From NCBI RefSeq assembly GCF_042767895.1, contig NC_091571.1, positions 11,364,562-11,428,561 of the forward strand: a stretch of 64,000 bases of DNA, given 5' to 3'. Position numbers and translations under genes: made by a program. Position 1 is the first letter of the stretch; each line of letters opens with the position of its first letter. Of this stretch, positions 1 through 11,300 are shown in pieces. The notes beneath the pieces were generated by a model. That model ran no database searches, was not told the DNA's origin, and saw nothing but the letters and a program-made list of their open reading frames with translations. This DNA is from Penaeus vannamei. Its lineage: Eukaryota; Arthropoda; Malacostraca; Decapoda; Penaeidae.

Positions 1-56
<56 letters not shown>
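1..56. repeat. (TA)n microsatellite
   Basis: Uninterrupted TA dinucleotides run from the first base and probably continue beyond the window. They pass into a TG/TA-rich stretch to about 180. Confidence 0.95.
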
Positions 57-59
<3 letters not shown>

Positions 60-180
60 GTGTGTGTGAGAGTAAAGTATGTATACACATACATATACAT
101 TTGTGTATGTATATGTATATGTGTATGAATGTGTGTGTATACATATGTATATATAATATATATATATGTGTGTGTTTATA

Positions 181-735
181 GATATTTATAGTACATAAAG
201 GTATATAATTGCAGTGGTGAATATGTATGCACGTACGTAAATAAATATGAATAGCTAATTATAGACTTTTATAGTATGGCGGGTAGCTAGTAATCTTTCA
301 ATTAATTCATCTAATACGGATATTGCCATTCAGATAAAAACACGTGTATTTTTACAGTGCCCGCACAACTTGGGCATGTGCTATAATTATGATTTGTGTA
401 ATTCTATTGATAATTATTGAGATTGAAAGCCCGTGTCCGACAGGGTATCATTTTATGGGATTAAAAGATAAAGCTTGTGTTAATTTCTAATCGCCTTGAC
501 AATTACCTTTTTTCAGGCCGAATTCCTATCAAAATAATCAAAATTAACCTGATCCAAGTTGAAACACTGTCATGTGAGAGGAGGAATAGCGTGAACCCTT
601 GAGTATTTTTTTTCCCTCTCGATAAATGAAAAGTTCATTCTGTTCATTCTAATTCTAATTTCTAATCGTTCATTCATACGTATATGTTCGTGATAAGTTT
701 GTAATGATTCGTGTTGCATCGTTAATTCGTCGTTT
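181..735. other. AT-rich noncoding stretch
   Basis: No reading frame, splice pattern or repeat family is recognisable here. Single copy in this window. Confidence 0.5.
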
Positions 736-945
736 CCTCTATATTATTTTTATTGTTTGTATTAAGTGGTCCTCTATATTATTTTTATTGTTTGTATTAA
801 GTGGTCCTCTATATTATTTTTATTGTTTGTATTAAGTGGTCCTCTATATTATTTTTATTGTTTGTATTAAGTGGTCCTCTATATTATTTTTATTGTTTGT
901 ATTAAGTGGTCCTCTATATTATTTTTATTGTTTGTATTAAGTGGA
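736..945. repeat. 35-bp minisatellite, six units
   Basis: A 35-base unit beginning cctctatattattttta and ending attaagtggt is repeated six times head to tail with no visible difference between units; the last unit loses its final base. Identity between units points to recent expansion or ongoing homogenisation. Confidence 0.95.
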
Positions 946-2104
946 ATTCAATATACGCTTCGACATGTTGCAACGTTGCCCAGCTGAGTTCCTCGGATCC
1001 CTGGCGTTCCTTGAGAGCTTGCTCGGGGTTCCTTGGGAGATAGTGATAATGAGGTCGAGATGACCGTTTTTGCACTCATGTCTAATTGCAATTTCTCGGG
1101 TATTTTCTTGCGTTATGGTGATATACTTGCGCGGCAACTTTTTTTTTTTTTTTTTGGGGGGGGGGGGGTATTATGACCTTAATTGTAAGATTTTTTTTTT
1201 TTCTTCCAAACTATCATATCGCTGAAGAGTATAATAACATGCAAACATTTGCCGAATACATTTGTACAATTAAAGCAATGACTTCGTTGTTAAAGGACAA
1301 GAAGTCTGACTAATTCGTGCGCATGTCGTAATATGTTCAGGTATTCTTTAAAATTGACGTCTAACTTTAGAAAGACAAATCATTTTTACCTAGATCGGTT
1401 ATTAGAAAATACATCATGTTGGTTTATGAAAATGAATTAGATAAATTATTTTAAAACATTCTCTTGTGTTGGGGTTAATTGGTATATTATTGCAAGGGTT
1501 CTACAAGGGTATAAAGTTTGATCTCATTACAGAGAACCTGGTGATAGATTGCATTTCTGCTTCTTATCTTTGTAATCGATAGGCCATCATCGACGTAGTC
1601 ATTCGCCGATTGGAATTGGATGTCGATATAGTTTGCTTTTTTAAAAGGACTACGAACCCTAAGTATGAACTTGTTCCATAGTGTAGACGTATGTATATTT
1701 ATCCCTATGATTGTATAGTCACCCCGTCTGGCACTGACAATGGACACATTATTTTGCACATCGGGGGAAGTTTGCATTCAACTCAGATTTTTTTCTTTCT
1801 TTTTTTATACTTTAAATAAAGTGCTTACGGTATCACCTGAGTTAGATGCATTAAGCAGCATCGACTGGATTAATATTTTTGTAGTTTGGAGTATATCCCA
1901 GACGTAAATTATGAATAAATTTAGACAGAAAATAGATCCCTGGGGACACCAAATGAAACCAAATTATGCAGAGATCGAGCCTTATGTAAACTATAGCCAT
2001 CTTTTCTGATGGTTATGGCCTAGGCGACACCTCTCGCACGACAGGAATTGAGTATGCAGTAAACTTTTATCAAGTTGCTATATGCATTTCTCATACCTCA
2101 GTTA
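946..2104. other. Noncoding stretch with T and G homopolymers
   Basis: It contains a T run followed by a G run at 1139-1168. A 96-codon open frame on the minus strand (1487-1777) is the only moderate ORF. I do not recognise its product and see no splice sites or neighbours supporting it, so it is not called as a gene. Confidence 0.4.
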
Positions 2105-2325
2105 TTTTAATGCACATTTGTCTTATTGGTCAAACCACCACAGTTAGCAAAAGTGCGTGACTGAGCAGAATGATTTTACCTCTCATGACCTGGTTGGGCC
2201 AAGAGGGCAGCAGGCTGTGGAGGAACAATGTATGGCTGAGTGGCCAAAACACCAACATTTCTGACATTGATGGGAAAGGGGTTGATATGGTCGGACAGGG
2301 TAGGACACCACCAGTATAAACTTCA
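2105..2325 (-). mobile_element. Fragment of I-group retrotransposon ORF1 (zinc knuckle)
   Basis: Read on the minus strand, one frame gives CQKCWCFGHSAIHC, a CX2CX4HX4C zinc knuckle of the kind found in the gag-like ORF1 of non-LTR retrotransposons. It closely resembles the decayed knuckles in the larger elements at 8325-13050 and 29281-31363. Further cysteine-rich sequence follows in other frames, so the piece is frameshifted. It ends abruptly where Penelope-like sequence on the opposite strand begins (about 2326). It is a dead scrap about 220 bp long. Confidence 0.7.
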
Positions 2326-3150
2326 TGGGCTCTCCTCTCTCCCCTGTTCTGGCTAACCAGTTCATGGAGTTCTTCAAGTTGGAGCTTCTCCCTTCCATCT
2401 CCCATCGTCCTTCCATGTGGCTGAGATATGACGACATCTTTGCTCTCAGCTCTCATGACCCTGCCCCGTTTCCTGATATCCTGTCACAGTTGAACTCTCT
2501 CCTTCCATCCGTTTCAAGGTGGACACTCTTGCCCATCGCTCTGCTGATCACTTCTCTATATACAGGAAACCTATTCACAGAGTGGTATGTACATATACTT
2601 CTCGTACCATCCACTTCGTGTGAAGAGAGTTGTTACCTCGAAGTTCAGTTGCACCCTCCGCATCTGTGACCCCCAGTACCTGGATGGAGAGACCGATTTC
2701 CTTCGTTGTTCGTTCTCTAAACTCGCCATGTTCTCGACGTCGTGGCGTACCTTCTATAATGACTCCTAACGAGACCCCTCACCTGCCAGTCCCCAACCTG
2801 CCTTACACTGAGGAGATCTACTCTCTGCCGCTCCCTGCAGCCTCTCAACTGCAAACTCACCTTTCGGCAGGTGAACACTCTGTCGCAACCTGGTTCACAC
2901 CTGCCCTCCTACCTTGAAGGTGGGCACATATGCTGTTCTGCGTGCCTCCTGTGTCTAACAGTATTTTGGTCTTAGCATCTGTCCCAACATAAATACAACA
3001 AAACAACAACACCCTCTTCTGCCATCAGTTGGACACACACATTGACCCTTGCACCATCATTTGCATCTTTGCCGTTAGATCACACTTGCCTCAATTTATT
3101 TATCCCTTCTCTTCCTATTGACTTTAACGCCTTTGAAACTACTTTCTCAA
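2326..3150 (+). mobile_element. Decayed Penelope-like retroelement (RT to GIY-YIG part)
   Basis: Plus-strand translations, switching frame several times, show MGSPLSPVLANQFMEFF, then WLRYDDIFAL (a YVDDIFAL-type catalytic box that has lost one residue), LPIALLI.., YTGNLFTEW, ICDPQYLDGETDFLR and ARRTFYNDS-like segments. This is the order of conserved blocks in the reverse transcriptase of Penelope-like elements. Around 2930-3070 there are HKYN and NNTLFCHQLDTH-like pieces typical of the C-terminal GIY-YIG endonuclease linker region. The 5' part of the RT is missing: the element starts at the block just before the catalytic box. Several frameshifts make it non-functional. Confidence 0.75.
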
Positions 3151-3240
3151 CTCAACCGAGTTGATCGAAAGCGTCCCACAAGGCAGTGTTCTTAGCACAA
3201 CCTTAACCCTTCTGGCTGCTAATTTCATTGTGTTCCACTG

Positions 3241-5574
3241 TAGCGATTCAAGTAAGGAAAACCCATAAAAACCATCGACCCTTAGTCCGCCCAGGAACGT
3301 TAGTTTTATGTGTTAGGAAAGTTAGAGACGTCTAGAAGAGGGTACACGAAACTAGATAGTGTGCAAGTGTAAAGAAATGACCATACCAAGTATCAAAGGT
3401 TAACACTTTGGGTAGCGTGGTTTTTAATGTCCGAGGCGGAGTGCAGGTCGGCCCGAAGACGATGGAAGGACTAGATTTACGGGTTTTGAATATGTAAATA
3501 AAAAGTCTAGAATTCTAAGAGAAATCAATCTGACACTGACTAGGACTTCCTTATTAACTTTCAAGATTTTAAATCCATGTCTTTTCATCTCCATAGCTTC
3601 GTCTTCATTATTTATAATCTTATGGAAATTAAAATACCATATTGTACAGGAGCCAAGAGGTATTTTGGGGGTCGAGAGGGAGCCTAAATCACTCACTTGA
3701 ATTTTGTAGGGGTCTCCTGGGACAATTTTTTAGCGAGGGTGGGCAGGCTGAAACCCGGTAGTAATGGAGCTATTCAGTGTTTTGTCTGAAAAGTCAGCTC
3801 TCTCGGTTGCATTAAAAATTGGGGGGTAGGGAAACTAGAATAGCAATAACATTTGAACTAAACATATAGTCTTGGATGACCACTCATTTTGTAGCTTAGG
3901 AAGTAAGACTACTCAAACCAAAGGTCAAGGTCACCTGAGGTAAAACAGTGGTGAAATTTAACACCAGTCTCAAATATAGGGCCTTTTGACGTGATCATAC
4001 CTGAAATGGAAAATATTTGTCCTTAAATATTTTGTGTATTAACACAGGGCAGATACCATGAGAGTTTTTAAAACTATGTGAACCTGTACTGAAATACATT
4101 AAACCTTTCAGGTTTTTTGATATTTGTGCTTATATCGTAAAAATGGTCATGTTTTTATCTTGTTTGCTATTGGCAATGGTGCAAATGCCCATTTAATTCA
4201 TAATATATTTGGTAGGGGTGTAGTTAATGGTAGGGGTGGGGCAGGACGCACATGACCCCGGGGCATTACGAAAAATGTGTATTTCATGCAAGTATTGGCA
4301 AAAAATTAGCAAAATACTGTACTCCAAATGATCTATTACACCCCATCACCAAAAAGAACTAGCTATGCCTCTGTTTAGAAGGGGACTGCAACACATTTTT
4401 GTTTAAAATTGTAGAGTAGGCTTAAGGGGACTCTGTTTTTTTTTTTGTTTTTTTTTTAATGAAACACCTTTTTATTTAGGCCCCTTCCCATTGCCTGTGG
4501 CCGACTTTTTTTTCCAAAAACGATAAAACATTCAATTCTATTTTATTTTTGGAAAGAACTACCATATAGCTTCAACTTGTTCACTTTTTTAGATTTCGAT
4601 TTTGTGTGTGTGTGAAATTTTGAGGTAGTCCACTTCACGAAAATTTAAAAAAAAGTGAAAACACTTACATTTGTCTACTTTGCAAGAAGCATGGCAATAA
4701 TTGGAAAAAGTGAATTTAAGAAGTTGTAGATATTTTATTTTTCTATAAAATGAGCCATAATACGTAAATTTTGGGCAAAAATTGCGTCTGAGGATTTCCA
4801 CGATACCTAAAGGTTGTGTACCGAGATATCGGTATCGTTTTCTTCATCTTTCCATGACTACCTTGGTATCAACAAAACAAGGTATAAGATTAGTCTTCCT
4901 ACACCATAATCCTCTATCTACCGGACATTGCCAGCATGTAACGGTTTCTCAAAATCTTACTTATAGTGTAGAGTGGTGGCACTGATCTGGGGGTGGGGGG
5001 TTTATAGGCCTACATTAACCATTTAAAGAAAAAATCAGAAAAATCAAAAAAAAAAAATCATACAGCCATTCTGATTTCATGCCTGAATAGAACAGTCCTT
5101 CTATTATTATATGCAGAAGTCGACTTTTTTGTGTGTGTAATTATTTTCTGAAGGTGACTGCTAAAACACCCTAATAGGAGATTTTGAAAATGTCACTTTT
5201 ATAAGAAGCACATGAAAATATTGCAAATCCTTATTGCATCATGTAATAGATCTATTATTCAGCTACAAAATGAGCCATAATACGTTAAAATCGGACTGAA
5301 AATACATGTGCTATGCGTAAAAACATGAAGGACCTGATAATCGCGATCTTATTCCTTTTCATTATTTATACATTTACAAGGCAAATTACGTACGAAATAC
5401 TTGTATTTGATATAATTATCTATTATTTACCTATTATTGTTGCTCTAATGGGGTTTTATAACGTATAATATTGGCCGAAAAAATAACCGTTCTCCAGTCG
5501 GACGGGAATCACACGCCTCGTTTTCTCAGCGCGGCCGGGTGTCAAAGCATACATGACGCCGTTCTTTCCATCTG
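3241..5574. other. Noncoding single-copy stretch
   Basis: No supported gene. Two loosely similar segments (about 4600-4790 and 5130-5300) both hold a GT-rich start and the 14-mer gagccataatacgt, suggesting an old repeat pair. Short ORFs are not supported by composition or splice sites. This is the part of the window left of the 29-kb unit; whether its counterpart exists in the second copy is hidden by the N gap. Confidence 0.4.
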
Positions 5575-6239
5575 CGGAGCACTGGTGTTTAACTCTACGG
5601 GGACACCTAGCCAATTTTCACACTCAGACTCCACTAAACTAACTAAGACTCCTGTGAAAAGACGAAAAACTAGTGCAGGGCGGTGTATAAATATGTATGT
5701 AAGGTATGTAAGCACATAAAGATAATTTTCGTGTACCTCGTGAACTTTAGTTTATATTGTTACTTCCGTTTGTTTCGTTGTTTGTGTTTTCTGATATTTC
5801 TAAATGTTATGAACACATTTTAATGAGATTTTAATCAAAGGTGTATTTTAACCTAACTTGGTGATGCAGACCATGGTTTGGATCCAGGATTTTTTTCTAA
5901 CTCGAAAAGTTATGAACAGATTTGAATAAGATTTTTACCTGAGGTTTGTCTTAGCCTAATTAATATTCCATAACATTTTGGTGGTGATCCGGATAAGTTG
6001 GCAATCCTACTCCCCATTGGGGGGGGGGAGGTTTGCATTTTCGAAATGTTTTTTTCATAGATCAAACTATGTATGATGAAGACATAAAGAAAAGAAAATA
6101 CTCCATATGAACGGCATATCATTTATATTTATTTGTATAAAAAAAACCTTTATTGTCGTTTTTTGGACGCTTGTCAGATTTTTTAAATCATTCCGAAAAA
6201 ATTAAGGTTGGTCTCATCTTACGTGAAGTTTAATTAGCT
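5575..6239. other. Noncoding start of repeated unit
   Basis: AT-rich sequence with two diverged units of a dispersed-repeat type (about 5795-5890 and 5895-5990), each containing a gttatgaaca-like motif followed by a gatttt-like motif. No gene is supported. The second copy (35155-35825) lacks about 17 bp near 5633-5650, a deletion between short direct repeats. Confidence 0.45.
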
Positions 6240-6652
6240 TTCGGAAAATTATCTCATTTTTTATTTATTATCTGTAATCATTGCGTCACAATTGCCGATT
6301 TTCAAAGGTAACGAGAAAAAGTAATATTTTGGTCGACATCGAAAATAGCTGCTACCACATAAAAAATAACGGTCGGGCCTTGAAATTTTCAGGGGAGAAT
6401 CAGAGGCCCTGAAACTCCTTGAAAATCCATTATACTCGATTTCGGCAAGATGGGCGAAAAATGACGAAAAAGACCAGTCGGTCCACTTAAGAAGTGGATT
6501 GTAGAAGGGGTTGGAGAAGAAGCAAGAGGGGAAAAAGACCATGCAAAATTAGTTTAGTCGAAGGCTGAGACCCCCAACATCGGGTCCAGTTCCTCACCTC
6601 CTAAGCCCCCCCCCCCTCACGACAACAACGGGCAAGGAATTGGGGGGGGGGG
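6240..6652 (-). mobile_element. 5' region fragment of an I-group element
   Basis: On the minus strand this begins with GC-rich sequence that also occurs at the 5' end of the large element at 12900-13050 (shared landmarks: the gacccgatgttggggg-like block and catggtctttttccc). It is therefore the 5' untranslated region of the same or a sister family, continuing about 300 bp into sequence I cannot identify. A C run and a G run mark its 5' boundary with the RTE-like fragment. Confidence 0.55.
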
Positions 6653-8300
6653 GTGCAAGGATAGTCTAACCTCACTCTTGAGTTAACAGGACAAAAGCTC
6701 GACAAGCCCCCATCACACTTTACAGCACTTTCAGAACCAGTGCATAGGCTTGCCCTAAGCCTCAGGATCTCTTTAGCAATTCACAATGCATATCAAACAT
6801 CTTGAGGTTGATATGGTCTGCAAGCAGCCCACAGCCGACCTCACGACATCGTTCCACAATGACTCAAAGTACTAGGATACAGTCTATTGTGGACTTGCCT
6901 GGAGTGAATCTGGACCGCTCTGGTCTTTTTGGGTGGTTGAGGAGCCACTTTAGAAGTATGTGGGTGAAAACCTTGCCTGGCATACTGTGCAATGTGATGC
7001 CACGGCAGTTGCTAGTCCTAAAGAACTTTCCCTTTAGAGAGGGATAACCGTGCCCCATAACAGGTCAGGGGGAATATGTGATATCTCTGTACTGCTAAAG
7101 GCTAGGGGTAAACCTATGGCATGGGGCTTGCATACTACCAGAACAGTATGCAAGCCCCATGCCATAGGTTCACCCCTAGCCTTTAGCAGTACAGAGATAT
7201 CACATATGCCTGCAGTTTTCCCATCCTTCAGCTTAGAGATCCCCTCCCTTACCTGACTGATGGCTGGGTCTGGTGCAGGGACTGATACATAACTTGGGTC
7301 TAGACTACTGGAGAGTACTTGATGCAGTTTCTCAGAATACTTTACAAACCTTAACATTCACTGAGCAGACTGCACGTATCTGCAAAGAGGGATTGGAGTT
7401 CAGTTTTCTCAGGGCTTGGTAGGCAGGAGGGTCATTTACAAGGAAATGGCCTACCTCTTCAGCAAGATTCCTGATGAACTGTTCCTTATCCCTTCTCAGC
7501 AGAGTCCAAGCCCTAAGCATCAAGGAATAGTACAACACTGGAGGCTGTGCAACATAAATCTGTTGGCCTCCATTGTTTCTGCAATGTCCATAGACGTTCA
7601 CCATTGGACTTGCGCAGCATCAAGTGTTTCACTCTTAAAGGAATTCCCAAGAGCTACAGTGTCCGTTAGGTTTTCAAGCAGTTAGCCAATCAGATATTGT
7701 TGTAGAGTTACTCCTGTTGATACTCTTAACTTAATCTGTCCAGATGAAGCACCCTTGAGTGGCCACTGAAGAGACAGGGATTTGAAGTGGACCCATAGGG
7801 TTGCTATAACCAGCGAGTGCTAATAAGAATGTGGTTGATATCCTTGGCCACAGCGCCCATATCACACTATACCTAGTCTAGCAATGCAGGTTTGAGCGCT
7901 GATACCAGGAGCCATAAATCCTCAATCTCTGGGATCTAGCAAACTCCCAGAGAAGTAGCCTATTATAACTATTGAGATCAGCTCCCAAGCCATAAGGACT
8001 CTAAAGCATCTCGTAGCCAGCTCGATCAGAGCTGGATACCGCACTGAAGTTGCCCAGTACAATACAAAAACTTCACCGGGAGCATTTGTCTGCTACAGAC
8101 ATAAGTTTGGCATAGAATGCCTCTTTCTCATTGAGTTTACAATTATCGGTAGGAGCTTACACAGCAATGAGAGACTCAAAGCCAAAAGCATGCTTCGGTC
8201 TCAGTTCCATAATACACTCGCCAACCTCTATTACCGAAGGTTGAAGTCGGCTGGAGATGGCTATGGCTACTTTCAGGAGATTTTGACCATAGCACCGGCC
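6653..8300 (-). mobile_element. Decayed RTE-clade non-LTR retrotransposon (endonuclease + partial RT)
   Basis: Minus-strand translation in changing frames gives, from 8280 downwards, AIAISSRLQPSVIEV, ELRPKHAFGFESLIAV, LGNFSAVSSSDRAGYEM (the APE endonuclease GDFNAV box with D changed to N) and EFARSQRLRIYGSWYQRS. It continues with AISQVREGISKLKDGKTAGICD and the RT blocks NCRGITLHSMPGKVFTHILL, RFTPGKSTIDCILVL and RVIVERCREVGCGLL, ending at a GVRQGCILAP-like remnant near 6655. The catalytic YADD box and all of the 3' end are missing, and the 5' end is truncated. Stops and frameshifts abound. A 63-bp inverted duplication interrupts the RT part (separate entry). Confidence 0.85.
7074..7207. repeat. 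63-bp inverted repeat with 8-bp loop
   Basis: Arm 7074-7136 and arm 7145-7207 are reverse complements with one mismatch, separated by accagaac. One arm belongs to the RTE reading frame (ICDISVLLKARGEPMAWGLHTV); the other is its inverted copy, inserted where the element normally continues. Confidence 0.95.
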
Positions 8301-8324
8301 TGATCATTAATAGGTGTACCCCAC

Positions 8325-11300
8325 CTTTACTGAGAGCCGTCTCCCAACGTCTGTCCCAGTGAAATGGAGCTGACCAAGAGGAGATTGATAGTTTTACAGT
8401 ATGTAATTTATTAGTGCGGAGACTTGATCAAAAAAATGCCATCGGGTATACAGAAAGGTGTTAAAGTAGGGATAATAATCCATGGCTGGAATATGAGAAG
8501 AGTGGTTGGTGTGATGTGGACATAGCGGCATAGCGTGCTAAAGTATCTGCTTGTTCATTACCCTGTTTATTGCAGTTCATTGCCAACCTGGCTGGACACT
8601 CATCAAAATCTGATTTATTTATGGAGTGTGGACAGGTAGAACAACCAGTTCTGGATGTTAAAGACAAGGACATTGGTCGAGTGCATAGACTTTATGAGGG
8701 TTAATGAGTTACGAGAGTCAGTAAAATAGTGAAAGAGGAAGGGAGTGAGTATATCCTTTTTAAGGCAAAAGGGAATTCATACACTTCTGTAGTAAGGACA
8801 CTAGATTCAGGAGGGAAGGTGTATTTGAAAGTGCGATTTGGAACCATCATTGTAAACATGAATGCTGGAGGAATGAATGGAGATATTGTTAAGGAAATGG
8901 GTGAGAAGGACAGAGGGGGATATCTGATTTTGGTGGGTCAGGGGAAACAGGAACAAATACGGGGGTAAGGTATAAGCCACGGAGGAACGGAATGGACAGA
9001 AAACGGGAGAGTTACGGAGAAAGGAGTTTACGGAGAAACATGGAGAAGAAGCAAAGGTAAGAAGCAGGGATTGTGGGATAGTTTGGTAAAGGAAGTTGGT
9101 GGAATCGAGCATAGCATCGGAGAGAGGGAAGGACACGGCGTCAAGAGAGAGATGGCATGCCAGACTCAGTATACAGGCTCTCAGCTGGAGAGGAGCGGAA
9201 GGCACCTAAGGCTAAGTGGAGACCACAGTGGTGGATTGTATCTAGATGAGCAAGAAGGGAGGTTGAAGCAAAGGAGTAGATGTGGCATCCATAATCTAGA
9301 GTGGAGAGGATCAAGGTAACATGAAGATGAAGGAGAGTTTTGTGATCTAAGCCCCAGGATATGGGGGAAAGAATTTGTAAGATTCTGAGGCGGCATTTAG
9401 TTTTTTTCTTTAAAGTAAAAGATATGATCTCGCCAGGACAATTTAGAGTAAAAAATAACGCCAAGGAATATGCCAGAGGAACGGTATTGGAGTGGAGCGT
9501 CATATAAGAAGACTGGAGGTTGGGGACCTACACGTGAGCGAGAGAAAAGATGGAGAAAGATTTGGAGGTAGAAAAACGAAAGCCATGGGTGTGGTCCAGG
9601 AAGATACTGATGTTATTGCAGACTGAAGATCTGGTTTGAATGTGCTAGAGGTGTAGATGGTTAAGTCAACATAGAGTGATGCCCGGGCTCCTGGTGGTAG
9701 AACTGAGACAGTGTCGTTAACAGCAAGAAGGAATAAAGTGGTCTAAGCACATTGCCTTGTGGGAGGCCTTCGAACTGAGGAAAGGATAATGAAGTAGAAG
9801 AGACAATTTTGACCTGGAAAGTAGTTAGAGAGGAACGACTTTATGAAGACACCCATGTTTCCACGTATACCTAGGGAGGACAATTGTTGGAGAATGTGGT
9901 ACCGCCATGTGATGCCATATGCTTTTTTCTAGGTCAAAGAATATGGCTAATACAGATTCATGGCGTGCAAATGCAGATGTAATATGTTTCGAAATGAGCA
10001 AGAGGATGTGCTGTACTTCGGGCACGGCGGAAACCAAACTGGGAAGGAGGGGAGATTGTGAGATTCAAGATACCTCATTAGGCGGAAGTTATCCATTCGT
10101 TCTAGGAGTTTACACAAGCAGCTAGTTAGAACGATGTGGCGGTTATCTTGAGGGAGGTTGAAAATAGTTAAAAGAAAGGTTAGGGAGCAAGATGATGGGT
10201 GTCGGAGCATACGATAGTGAATACCGCCAGGGCCTTCATAAGTGTTGCTGCACGACTGTAAGGCAGTATTGAGTTCAGAGGAAGTAAAAGGAACATTATA
10301 GGACTCATCAGAGGATGTGATTGGGGGTGCGTTCCCTGACGGTCTTTATGGAAGAGAAGTATAGGGAAAGGTGAGAGCCACTACTGACCTAGCTGAAATA
10401 GTCGCCCAGTTCATTAGTGGCTTGGATAGGATCAGAGATGAGAGTATCTCGAATATGGAGGACGGAGGCTGGATGTTTGCCTGATAATTTATGGTTCCGA
10501 CGCCAAACAGCTGAAATGGATGTAGATGCAATTGAGGAAACAATTTCGCCAGCTATTTGTTTTACTGTTTCGGATTGTACAATGAAGACAGGCAGATCCT
10601 CTTAAAGGAGATAAGGGCTGATAGCTGATTGGGGGGTACCTCCTTTGTAGCAATAACTGTTCCAGGCTGTTCGTTTTAAGCGAATCGCTTTGATACAATT
10701 AGAATAATTAGAGGTATAAGGTCTTGAGATTTGAGGAATGGCTGTATAGGAAGCCCTTAGGACCGTGTTTGTGAAATTGTAGCATCTCTGAAATGGGTGT
10801 GAAGGGGGATAAAGGGATAGGGATAGTAGAGAGTGAAGTGAAAGTATGCCAGTCAGCTCTATCAAAGCACCATCGTGGAGGATTAGGAAGTGGTTCCTAT
10901 GAAGTAGGGGAAAGGAGTACTGGGAAATGTTCTAGAACTGACCACTGGAAACCTAAATGGAGAGAAGGGGAGCATAGAGTAAGTTCAAGGTATGAAAAGG
11001 TTTGCGAGCGCATGTCAAAGTGTGTGGGGCGATCTGAATTAAGAATAATTAGGTTATTTATGGAGAGGAAGCGTTCTAGAGATCGGCCTTGGGAGGTGGT
11101 GATAGAATCACCCCACAGAGTGGCGGCAGTTAAAATCACCAACTATGAGGAAAGGTAGTTGGAATTGGGAAATTAGTTTCAAAGGCAACAAAGTCAATAG
11201 GGTAGGAAGGGGAGAAGTAGACTGAAATAACTGTGATCCAACGCCCAAAAAAGATGCTAATAACTGTGCATGGGACAGTGGTTTGAAAGGGAGGTATGAC

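Noticed and set aside
1487..1777. 96-codon minus-strand ORF
   Set aside because: No recognised family, no neighbouring exons, and a length expected by chance in this amount of AT-rich DNA.
5471..5719. 82-codon plus-strand ORF at the left edge of the repeated unit
   Set aside because: Its counterpart in copy 2 carries a 17-bp deletion that changes the frame end, and no family is recognised.
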